Assembly (NCBI RefSeq): GCF_021869535.1
Contig: NW_026262701.1
Location: forward strand, 6,525,501-6,589,500
From: Mytilus californianus
Taxonomy: Eukaryota; Mollusca; Bivalvia; Mytilida; Mytilidae
DNA: 64,000 nucleotides
Direction of reading: 5' to 3'
In this document: piece by piece, positions 54,714-64,000 of the stretch
Layout of the letters: every line of letters starts with the position of its first letter
How positions within the stretch are numbered: the stretch's first letter is position 1
The notes under the pieces: model-generated
The model's input: only the letters and a program-made list of their open reading frames with translations
Database searches by the model: none
Told to the model about the DNA's origin: nothing
Translations under genes and position numbers: made by a program

Positions 54714-56557
54714 TACCTGCCTCTAAAGATCTGATGATTTTAGAAGATGGCCATACAGATAGTACTCAGAAATCGTTGGTTCCTGTTGAGCAACGTGTTA
54801 ACTTATTTTGTAGTACAGAAGATGTTACATTATCATACCATGAGCCAGAGGTACAAAAGTTATTAAATGAACTTTCAGATGTAAAATCAGTTATGTTAAA
54901 TTTGGTGAAAAGTAATTCTGATTTCTCATTTGGTCAGTTTACATCCAGTGGTCAGTCTGATTTCTTTGACTGTCAGATTGCCAGGCAAGTAACACAAAAT
55001 TTCATTAGTGATACAGTTTACTCAAGTGAAGATGCACAATTTAATGATTTAACACTGTGTTCTGAAAATGCTTCATTGATGTCCCAGAATGCACTTGCTA
55101 AAGATAACTATTCATCATCCTCATCTTCTACTTTGTCATTTGATGATCCAAATTTTAGAGATTGCCATACCAATACTAGCCAACAAAATAGTACAGGAAT
55201 GTCATTCATGAATCCAAATTTTCGAGCTTGCCTTACCAATACTAGCCAACAAGATAGTACAGGAATGTCATTTGAGAATCCACATTTTAGAGCTGCCCGT
55301 ACCAATACTAGCCAACAAGAAACTACAGGAATGTCATTTGAGAATCCACATTTTAGAGCTGCCCGTACCAATACTAGCCAACAAGGTAGTACAGGAATGT
55401 CTATTGATGATACAAATTTAAGAGATTGCCTTACTACTAGCCAACAAAATAGTTCTGGAATGTTTTTTGATGATCCCAATTTTAGAGCTTGCCTCACCAA
55501 TAATGGCCAACAAGATCATGTTAGACATTCGTTTAATGACACAAGTTTTAGAGCTTGCTGTACCAGAAATAGCAAACTGGAAAACGATACCCTATCATTT
55601 TGTGATCCAGGTTTGAGAAGTTGCCCAACAAAGATTGTGCAACCATATATTGACAATACAACTGTCGTTTCCAAGACTAATAGTTCTCCTACAACCAATG
55701 ACATGTTAACAGATGCATTCAGACTGCTTGAGGAGGAAGGCTATTTTGAGAATGATCAGATTACATCTATTACTTCTGATATTGATGTATCTGAAATGGT
55801 AAACAACAAAGAATTTACAAATCTGACTAGAACTCCACTTGTTATGGAGCAAAAGTCTTATCTGCCTGGGGTCCCAATTGAACAATATCCTAAGTTAACT
55901 GGAATTCAAGTAGAGCAAAATCCTAAAATGCCTGAAATTTCAGTGGAGCAATGTTCTAATCTACCTGGGATTCCACAGGAGCAAAATCCTAGTATACCTG
56001 GAATTCCAGTGGAGCAATGTTATAATCTATCTAGGATTCCCATGCAGCAAAGTCAAATTGATATCATCAATGAAAATACAGAGTCAACTGAAAATTATTC
56101 ATTACTAGAATTATCCTCTGACATTCCTAACAATGCACAGCCGAACATTACCACGGCTGATTTTTCTGAGCAGAACCAGCGGCATTTTAATTTTGATTCT
56201 TTCAGTAGCTCAATGGGACAAAATGTAGAAAATTTCAATGTACAATGCAAAAATGGACAAAATTCTAATGTACAATTCCAAGATGACCCCAAGTTTAATA
56301 TACAGTGCCAAACTATGAAGTGGTCTGGAAATGCACAGTGTCGAATTGGACAGAATTCTGATAAATTGCAGTGTGAATTTGGACAGAATTTTAATGAACC
56401 ATGCCAAATTGAACAGAATCTCATTGTACCATGCCAAAATGAAGAGCAATTCAAAGCACAATGCCAAAGTAATAATGAAGATAAGCAAAGAAATGTGCAA
56501 GCTGAGTACTTTGCAATTTCTCAGGAAATTGCACAAGACGAAGGAATGGAGTTTTAG
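54714..56557 (+). CDS. Terminal coding exon of the zinc-finger gene
   Basis: 614 residues to TAG at 56555-56557. Acceptor 'gatcttatattttcag' (54712-54713) supplies the two bases needed to complete the phase-1 codon (G|TA = Val), giving VPASKDLMILEDGH; an alternative acceptor at 54665 keeps the same frame and adds 16 residues. The exon is Asn/Ser/Gln-rich and contains three different tandem repeats: 22-residue units (GMSFENPHFRAARTNTSQQ), 11-residue units (GIPVEQNPKLP-like) and a Gln/Cys-rich block (QCQ..GQN.N). Acidic motifs such as FRLLEEEGYF and EEGYFENDQI near the middle could be activation-domain-like; that is speculation. An in-frame ATG at 54638 precedes both acceptors. Confidence 0.8.
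55130..55654 (+). repeat. 66-bp coding minisatellite, eight units
   Basis: Units of 22 codons start near 55130, 55196, 55262, 55328, 55394, 55457, 55523 and 55589; one is three bases short. Consensus GMSFDDPNFRACLTNTSQQ plus three variable residues. The third and fourth units are nearly identical. Confidence 0.95.
55868..56053 (+). repeat. 33-bp coding minisatellite, about six units
   Basis: Eleven-codon units starting at 55868, 55901, 55934, 55967, 56000 and 56033, consensus G-I-P-V-E-Q-x-P-x-L-P. A periodic Pro/Gln-rich segment. Confidence 0.9.
56215..56470 (+). repeat. Degenerate Gln/Cys-rich coding repeat
   Basis: Loosely repeated 12-13 codon units built on QCQ/PCQ, IGQN and FNVQ (for example FNVQCKNGQNSNVQFQ and FNEPCQIEQNLIVPCQ). 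More diverged than the other repeats in this exon. Confidence 0.75.
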
Positions 56558-57980
56558 AATTCTTCTTATTAATACGAATGGTTATTAAACTAAACCAGTT
56601 GTAATTGTGAATTTGTATTATAAGAGTACTAAGTGGGGTATTTTAATGGATTAGTTTCTGTTGACTAAGAAGCCTGATGAGTCATTAAATCAAAATTTAT
56701 TTTTGTGTCTTGAAAGACATTGCACACCTTCATCTCGTCTTTCATGTTGTCAGCATTGTACAAATGTTGTAGGTACTGTTTATGGTAAAAGTTTTTTTTA
56801 AAACATTTATACCTTTGTCAAATTTTCATAGAATTTATTGAAAATCAGGCATAAGCTTCTCCTTGATAAAGAGATAGCATAGCGTCTGGAGCAAAATTTT
56901 GAAAATACTTTTTTAATTTTTCCATTTTTTATTTAGATTTTAGGTTCAGTCTTGAACAAGTTAAATTTTTAGACTTAAAAAAAACCTTGTCAAACCTTCA
57001 TGGAATTTTATGAAACTTGGAAGTTAATTTAAACATTTGATATATTGAGACAGTATGACTGTATATCTATTTACCTTGTGGGTCAACAGGCTTCTCAGAA
57101 CCCATTCTAATTTTTACAAATATACAAAATTATAAAAGTACATAAAGTATAAAGACTGTAAAACTCTCATATTCATATTTGTAGTTTAGACTAATCAAAT
57201 ATTGTATATATTCCAAATTTGTGTGTTAATTTATCTGTATGAAGGAAAACTGGTCACAATTTATTATCATCAAACTTTGTCAAGGTTTGTGTGCAGTGTT
57301 TTCTTATATGATCTGTGCAATAATCTTGTATACATTGTCAGGGTTTATAAACAGTCATGTGACTGTACTAAGTTGGTACTGGTAATTTAAATGTTTGCAA
57401 TGTTTTATTTTATTCAATAGATATGAAGTGATTGAGTTTACATTTTATAAACCCTATTTATCTATTCACAGCCAGACAGCAAATACAACTATTTTTATGA
57501 ACTGATGTAAAAAAAAACTTCTTAAAAATTATGACCTTTTAAATTTTGGAGGAATTTAAAATAATATTGCCATCTAAAGCATGCATGCTTATAAAGTGAA
57601 CAATTTAATAAAACTCACATTTCATATTAGTAGACAGTTTCTCATATTGCATTAGATAATTTCACAGCTATGTTGGTTATAAAGAATTGCATTCATAAAT
57701 TCGGACAACAATTTCAGAATTAGCAGTATAAATGGAACATTAAGATGTTAACTATGCTTTTAGGGTTTAATAAACCATCCAAAAAGTTGTTTTTGTGAAG
57801 ATTTTGTTAATTTTTTTTGTGTATCTATATCTGTGAATTTATTTTAATTTAATGTTTGAATGTTGAGATATAGTGAGTTTTAAAAGTGGCAACAGTTTAC
57901 AGTGTCCACACACATGATACATGATGAATAATTGTCTAGTCCAAGCTTTCTCTCTGTAAGAACGTTATACACTTTCCTTT
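56558..57980 (+). other. 3' UTR and downstream flank of the zinc-finger gene
   Basis: AT-rich, non-coding, without recognised repeats until 57983. AATAAA hexamers at 57607-57612 and 57769-57774 are candidate polyadenylation signals, suggesting a 3' UTR of about 1.1-1.2 kb. Confidence 0.5.
57607..57612 (+). terminator. Candidate polyadenylation signal of the zinc-finger gene
   Basis: AATAAA (aatttaataaaactcac), about 1.05 kb after the stop codon. A second AATAAA lies at 57769-57774. Confidence 0.35.
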
Positions 57981-57982
57981 TT

Positions 57983-59009
57983 AGCTCACCTGGCCCAAAG
58001 GGCCAAGTGAGCTTTTCTCATCAATTGGCGTCCGTCGTCCGTTAACTTTTACAAAAATCTTCTCCTCTGAAACTACTGGGCCAAATTTAACCAAACTTGG
58101 CCACTATCATCATTGGGGTATCTATTTTAAAATATGTGTGCGGTGACCCGGCCAACCAACCAAGATGGCCACCATGGCTAAACATAGAACATAGGGGTAA
58201 AATGTAGATTTTGGCTTGTATCTCTGAAACCAAAGCATTTTAGAGTAAATCTGACATAGGGTATAACTGATTATCAGGTCAAGATCTATCTACCTTCAAA
58301 TTTTCAGACAAATCTGACAACCCGTTGTTTGGTTGCTGCCCCAGAATTGGTAATTTTAAGGAAATTATGCAGTTTTTGGTTATTATCTTGAATATTATTA
58401 TAAATAGAGATAAACTGTAAACAGCAATAATGTTCAGCAAAGTAAGATCTACAAATAAGTCCCATGACCAAAATTGTCAGTTGACCCCTTTAGGAGTTAT
58501 TGCCCTTTATAGTCAATTTTTAACAATTTTTTGTAAATTTTTGTAATCTTTTACAAAAATCTTCTTCTCTGAAACTACAGAGACAAATTTAACCATACTT
58601 GGCCATAATCATTATTAGGGTATTTAGTTTAAAAAATTTGTCCGATGACCCCGCCTTCCAACCATCATGGCCGACATGGTTAAAAATAGAACATAGGGGT
58701 AAAATGCAGTTTTTGGTTTATATCTCTGAAACTGAAGCATTTAGAGCAAATCTGACAGGTGGCAAAAATGTTCATCAGATTTAGATTTATCTGCCCTAAA
58801 ATTTTTAGACGAATCCGACAACCCATTGTTGGGTTGCTGCCCCTGAGTTAGTAATTTTACAGAAATTTTGCAGTTTTTTGTTATTATCTTAGATATCATT
58901 ATAATATCTAATATCTAATACTATTAATTATGATTTTGACCTTATTTTACATGATTTCCAAAGCATCAGTAAATACAGGTGAGCAACACAGGCTCTTGAG
59001 AGCCTCTAG
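57983..59009 (+). mobile_element. Hairpin-leader element, complete copy ending CTAG
   Basis: Leader AGCTCACCTGGCCC-aaa-GGGCCAAGTGAGCT, 'catcaattggcgtccgtcg', then two related body units of about 530 bp ('tcttctcctctgaaactactgggcc...', restarting near 58555). The end is 'caggtgagcaacacaggctcttgagagcctctag' (hairpin, then CTAG at 59006-59009). Confidence 0.85.
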
Positions 59010-59013
59010 TTTT

Positions 59014-59145
59014 CTATCACTCTCCCCTATCTGTCATCTATCACTCTCCCGTATCTGTCATCTATCAGTCTCCCCTATCTGTCATCTATCACTCTCCCCT
59101 TTCTGTCATCTATCACTCTCCCCTATCTGTCATCTATCACTTTCT
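59014..59145 (+). repeat. 24-bp minisatellite, five to six units
   Basis: Consensus CTATCACTCTCCCCTATCTG followed by TCAT, repeated head to tail directly after the CTAG end of the preceding element. Being a multiple of three, it keeps an ORF open (LSLSPICH repeats), but that is not evidence of a gene. Confidence 0.93.
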
Positions 59146-59636
59146 CCTGTTTATTTATTACTGTAGTCATTTTGTATGGATTCATGTTGATAAATATCCT
59201 TGTTATTGTGATATTGTTATTTCTTTAGTTTTTGGTGTTAGCTATTTTTAGATTGGTGTGATTTATTTCATAGTTTTTTATAGTATTTTCTAACTATTCA
59301 AAGTTCCAGAGTGAATTGTTGGTTGTATTTTAATTTTTATAGAAAGGAAGCCATAGGTATAACTTTTCAGAAATATGAATAAAAAGCGGAACTTATTTAC
59401 TACATGTAAAAGTAGGCCATTGATCTTTTGTAAGCTGTTACACTAGTAATCATACAATTTTCAAGAAGATTGTTTATCCTAATCTTGACTTTGAAACCAT
59501 CTAAATCAAAGTTACTTGGTTAGACCTCACTTCAAAATATTTGTTTAGTTTAGCCCCATTGACACTGAAAGTATGAATTGTTTACTCTAAAAAATTTGTG
59601 TCAAGGTCAGTGTCAGTTAGTTAAGGGATATCCAGT
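59146..59636. other. No recognisable feature
   Basis: AT-rich sequence between two repeats; no ORF of note. Confidence 0.45.
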
Positions 59637-60170
59637 TTTTGCCTTGCCTCAACAAACTCACAGAGGCAAGACTTAGGTGTGCTGTTTTAGGCAACGTCAG
59701 CAATGTTCGTTTGTGATAAGGTCAATTTAAAGTGAACCACTACTGGTAGGTCAATGATATTTTGTATGCAGTTGTACAATGTATTAGTATTGGCACATCT
59801 ATTTTCAATGGAGATAATTTGGTGTTTAGGTAAGTTTAAGAGGAACCATTGTAAGTTGTTGATATTTGGTATACAGCAGTATAAGCGTTTAATCTCATTT
59901 CCATAAAGATTATTTGGCCTTGCACCCTCAGTCATTGTCTACTGACTTTGAATCTTTAGCATAGTTTACAAACCTTACATGTTAAATTTTTGTAAAGGTC
60001 AATTTAAGGGGATCACTCATGATAACTCAATGTTATTTGGTTTGGGGTTGTATTAGCATTCTTATTTTCCATATGATGTTTCACATAGTATTGTCTTATA
60101 AATTTCAACAGTGGCATTACACTATCAAAATTACATACAGGCAAGACATAAAAATTTGTGTCAATAGTAT
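59637..60170 (+). mobile_element. Degenerate tandem-repeat element (same family as 38335)
   Basis: Leader 'tgccttgcctcaacaaactcacagaggcaagact'. Two to three decayed units follow with 'ggtaggtcaatgatattttgtatgcagttgta' and 'tttccat.aagatt'. The end is 'caggcaagacat...gtgtcaatag'. Confidence 0.65.
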
Positions 60171-60860
60171 GTTTCTGTAAATATTTTTGTTTTAGTATTT
60201 GATAAAGGAATTTTACAAATGTACTTGTCTGTTTTTTGTTAAATGAATTTTACACAGGATGTGCTATCTGTATTTTTATATACATTTTTATTTTTATTTA
60301 TCCAAGTCAAATATTGACTTTTAATTAATTTACATACTTGTTATATTGTTAAGTATAATTTGTTTTTTTTTGTAAAAAAAGCTTGTTTTATAACATTTTT
60401 GTGCTATGCCTCATGATTAGGTCAAAACGGTTACTTTCTAATGTACATACAAGATACAGAAATATTGTACCCAATACATTTGGAATTATTCAAGGGATGT
60501 AACTCTGTTTTTTCCATGTAACATAAATTAGAAACATAATAAAACATTTAAAGATTTCTATTATGAATAATAATCATCAATAGTTATATTGTCATTATTA
60601 AGAAATTTGTATACTTTTGAAAAAATAATGCTAATGAAAGATTTTATAAATAACTTTATGGTAAAAAATTAAAAAAAATATATATTTTGTGTACATATTT
60701 TTATACCTAGCATTTTGATAGCAAATAAGAAAATAATGTTTATATCTAATGTACAAAACCAACAGGAAGTTATTTTTTGCAGTAGAGAATGAAACGATCT
60801 TTCTTTTGTTACTTATAATTTGGTGAGATCTTTGGCATATGGCTTGAGGTTAGATGTAAA
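60171..60860. other. No recognisable feature
   Basis: Very AT-rich; no credible ORF or repeat. Confidence 0.45.
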
Positions 60861-60910
60861 CTGTTTTCTCATTGTCCCATTGGCACTCATACCACATCTT
60901 CTTATATCTG
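60861..60910 (-). repeat. Mussel 'gatgtggtat' repeat core
   Basis: 'cattggcactcataccacatcttctt', the reverse complement of the core seen at 14318. Confidence 0.6.
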
Positions 60911-61075
60911 TTTAATTATTTTAGATAATGTATATCTTCTCATAAAATTACTTCGAAATGAACCATGTACACATTTTCATTTATTTGATATTGTCTGTAT
61001 TGCTTATACATTTGTAACATTTAGTTTTTTGAGGTGATATTTATGTGCTGTCTTTAAATTATGACAGTAGTAAAG

Positions 61076-61590
61076 GACTGTGGATTTAATTTTTTTATGG
61101 ATTGGGGAAATATAGATTCCACCATTGCAACAAGTGTGTTACAATATTTCTCCACTCGAGACAGTTAAATTTTGAATATTTAAAGCGCGAGGCTTGCCTA
61201 GCTCCTTTAATATTAAAATTTAACTGTTGAGAGTGGAGAAATATCGTAATACATGAGTTATAGTGGTGGAATCTGTTTCTCTAATGATTTTTATCCTTCC
61301 TTTTCAAAGATTTGCAGAAAGTTGTGTTCTTTATATGTGACATCATTTGGCATGGTCGCCTTTTTTCATGACGTCACAATCGGGAATTCAGAAGAAACCA
61401 AGAAAATTTAACGTCATAATTAAATTTCGACCAATCATTTGCCGAGAACAGATATTTCACTAGTGTTATCTTTTGGGATACTTAATTTCGTGATTTTGGC
61501 AAATTCTTCATACAAGCCTATAGTAAATTTGTGTTTCTTTGAAATCCCCTAAAATTAGTACCCAACAAAGATAATAAATCCACAGTTCTA
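61076..61590. mobile_element. Composite fold-back element
   Basis: Outer ends 'ctgtggattta' (61079) and 'taaatccacag' (61576-61586) resemble the TA MITE at 25222. Inside, 61116-61175 (agattccaccattg...ttctccactc...cagttaaattt) pairs with 61214-61280 around a centre 'aaagcgcgaggcttgcctagctcctt'. No TA flank is visible at the outer ends, so their link to the MITE is tentative. Confidence 0.5.
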
Positions 61591-61971
61591 TGAAAAGAAA
61601 ACAAGTGTGAAAAAAAAGACAGAATACTATAAAGATATTTTTAGTTTGATAATAATAAATATTTTTTATATTTAAAATTTTAATTAAAAAATTTTAAATT
61701 ATTATTAACAATTTTGTGAGGCAGAACATTTTGTAACTACCAAAATCTCATTTCTAGTCAGTTAACTTACTTTTTTTTTAATTGTTTTAGTGTAAAATTT
61801 TAGTTTGGTCTTCGATGTTATTATTTCTTAATAAAACTTTGTTGTTTCTTTTATCAGGTCTCATTTTATAATCTTTCCTTACATAGACTCATGAATATAC
61901 GAAAAGAATAACGGGAATTACCATAGACCTCATCATTGAACATCCAATATATCTAAAACAGACCTTTGGTC

Positions 61972-62024
61972 TCTTGTGGAGAGTTGTCTCATTGGCAATT
62001 ATACCACATCTTCTTTTTTTATAA
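61972..62024 (-). repeat. Mussel 'gatgtggtat' repeat core
   Basis: 'ggagagttgtctcattggcaattataccacatcttcttttttt', preceded by 'cctttggtctcttgt', the usual 5' context of this repeat. Confidence 0.6.
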
Positions 62025-62339
62025 ATAACAACAAACAACAATGGTCCAGATAGCCTGTCTTGGTACAGGCACAGAACCTAGGGTTAAAACCAGTTATATT
62101 TCAACTTACACCTTTGTCTACATAGACAATTTGTTCTAAAAGTAAAACACAGTAAAACAAAAAACCTCCTACCTGCAGGATGACTACTTAATTTGAACAA
62201 TGGAAAAAAGGCACATGATTTAGAAAACTAGCTAAAGTATCACAGCTGTTAACTAGAACCCTTGACAGCCTTGACAAATGATATTTCTTGTACAACTATT
62301 ATAAAACTGTTTTTTATTTGTTTTATGTTTGGAATCCTG
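62025..62339. other. No recognisable feature
   Basis: Short stretch with no ORF or repeat I recognise. Confidence 0.4.
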
Positions 62340-62935
62340 AAACGACTTCATTGTCAGCTTAGCTTTTCAACAGTAAGATTATTAGGATGTAGGTGACCTT
62401 CACCTCAATTCATGGATCTGTGATCAAGCTTAAAGTTTCAAGGTCATATCAGTTTCTTCTATCCTATAAGGAACATGTAAATTATATTTGGTGTGTCAAA
62501 TGATTGGATGGTATACATGTCTGGCTGGCAGTTTTCATCTGGCCTTGACTTTATTTTCATGGTTTATAGGCCAATATTTGGTTTGGTCCACTTTTCAGAT
62601 ACTAGAAGCAATTTGTCAACTAGAATTGGTGTATGCAAAGATTGTACGTACTTGTCTGGAAAAGTTAATCAGATCTCACCTCATTTTCATGGTTCATTGG
62701 TCAACATAATGTTTTCATGGTTTGGTTTCAATAAACAATACGTTTACATTTGGTGTATGGAATGATGGTAAGGTGTACATGTCTGTCTTTTTGGGTTCAT
62801 CTGACCTTGACCTCATTACATAATCTACTGGTAATGTTCATTTTATGTCATACTTGTATTAATACCTTTACCTTAGACTTTTCCACATACTTACAATCAT
62901 GTTCAGTAAAGCAGGGTAGACATTTCAGAGTGTCC
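62340..62935 (+). mobile_element. Degenerate tandem-repeat element (same family as 40325)
   Basis: Three to four units with 'gaccttgacctcattttcatggttcattggtcaa' and 'gtaaggtgtacatgtctg'. The end is 'cagggtagacatttcagagtgtcc'. Overlapping short ORFs reflect the repeats. Confidence 0.6.
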
Positions 62936-63149
62936 TCTCTTGCTACTAAAAGCAATAGGTCAAACTATATTATGTATATAAAATCAAGTAAAATCTTTTT
63001 CATTATGATCATTATAGGAGACGAGTCATTTCAGCGTGAGGACTTTGTTATTTACAGTTTCAGAATATCAACAACAGTTTTAAAAAAGAATGCATGTGAT
63101 GTCATGCCTAGCATATCCCAACTCAAAATTCACAGTCTTTGAAAACAGG

Positions 63150-63420
63150 TGTCTGATAGATCCAAAAATTGCATACATGGTACAACTCATCACTGTTAAG
63201 CTGCTGACCAAATATGAAGTTATCCTGTTTAGTAGTATTGTGTGATGAAATATTCAAAAGTATTAGCAAACAGAAAGTAAGCATTGTGACATGTCCGAAA
63301 GGTGTTCACATGTTACAACTTATCTGACCAGTTATGAAGTTATTCTGTTCAGGTTTCTAAGTGTAATGAAAATATCTGTTCAATGAACACATGGATGTAC
63401 AGACATATTAAAGTATAAAA
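63150..63420 (+). repeat. Degenerate tandem repeat, two units of about 120 bp
   Basis: 'acaactcatcactgttaagctgctgaccaaatatgaagttatcctgtttag' (63182) and 'acaacttatctgaccagttatgaagttattctgttcagg' (63315) are diverged copies. The rest, to 64000, shows nothing recognisable. Confidence 0.45.
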
Positions 63421-64000
63421 TAATAAGCAAAATGTTAATAAAATTGGTAAACAAATCGTCATTCAAATGTAAACCAAAGGTAAACCATTGCCAAGTAATG
63501 CTGTTCTTCTGCACACATATTTACTGGTGTTCAAAACAAGGGATTTCTTTAAAGTGAAAGCAAGTTTCATTACAGCTGACAAATAAACTGGTACATTGTA
63601 TAAGTGAATAACACAGGATTTGAAATAATAGAAAGCTATTTCAAGTATTCCAATTATTTTTATTATAGTATATAATAACAAAGCACCTTGTGTAAGTATA
63701 TAACAATAAATGTGATATATATGAAACATGTACAAATAAGTGGATATTCAACATACACCTGATTATAACTTTTATCAAAGTTAAGTATTAAAAAAATAAC
63801 TTTTCACAATAACAATAAGTTTCAATGGTGAGATTTGTCGTGTTTAGGTATGGACCATATTTCTGTATTTTGTCAAAAATAAGCTGCAAAATTGAGTCCT
63901 AGTGTAAAATGGCATAAATTGTAATCCAAAAATCAATAAAAAAAAAAATAGAGATTTTCAATATTTTGCATCCCTTGCGAGTTGCAGAATATTCAGATAG

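Noticed and set aside
55108-55500. 130-codon - strand ORF with repeated WLVLVRAALKCGFSNDIPV
   Set aside because: Antisense of the 66-bp coding repeat; the sense frame joins properly to zinc-finger exons.
58930-59166. ORF with LSLSPICH repeats
   Set aside because: A 24-bp minisatellite translated in frame; no start context or conserved domain.

Overview
The window is AT-rich, intron-bearing animal DNA with almost no single-copy coding sequence outside two loci. Many dispersed repeats match consensus sequences I know as very abundant in marine mussels (Mytilus and relatives): the repeat containing GATGTGGTATGAGTGCC followed by a 'gagacaactctcc' core, the AGCTCACCTGGCCC...AGTGAGCT hairpin leader, and the 'tatgcccc.acctaggggcat' leader. 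I infer a bivalve, most likely Mytilidae; this rests on recognition, not on a database search.

Genes. (1) 512-883 is the last coding exon of a zyxin/LPP/migfilin-family LIM protein on the + strand, followed by a long 3' UTR-like region. (2) 44701-56557 is a three-exon + strand gene for a protein of about 3,160 residues. It has a 7.4-kb exon of low-complexity, lysine/glutamate/serine-rich sequence, three C2H2 zinc fingers (one formed across a splice junction) and a repeat-rich C-terminal exon. I do not recognise its family. (3) A short - strand ORF at 19386-19628 with a PIP-box-like motif is a weak first-exon candidate.

The remainder, about 7-44 kb and 57-64 kb, is a graveyard of mobile elements. 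There is a LINE at 11.4-13.9 kb with ORF1 fused to the reverse transcriptase by deletion, next to a 47-bp satellite. A second LINE occupies about 24.2-34.7 kb, with ORF1 containing an SGNH-esterase-like domain, an APE endonuclease and a reverse transcriptase. It is broken by a TA-flanked MITE, a tandem-repeat element, a 2.9-kb insertion, a 26-bp tandem duplication and an 83-bp perfect inverted duplication. Fragments of L1/Tx1-like LINEs lie at 39.8-44.2 kb. There is a 1,056-bp hAT-like element with an 8-bp target duplication, two short hAT-like elements with GGCGGATCC termini, and several fold-back elements. Numerous tandem-repeat elements have a hairpin leader and a hairpin end; two of these end hairpin-CTAG, as Helitrons do.

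The most unusual signal is a set of very short (34-40 bp) palindromes. Three share one sequence family (15.0, 16.1 and 32.5 kb) and one is unrelated (19.07 kb). Each is flanked by direct repeats of 4-11 bp, as if it had inserted as a discrete unit. No CRISPR, rRNA or confident tRNA gene was seen.
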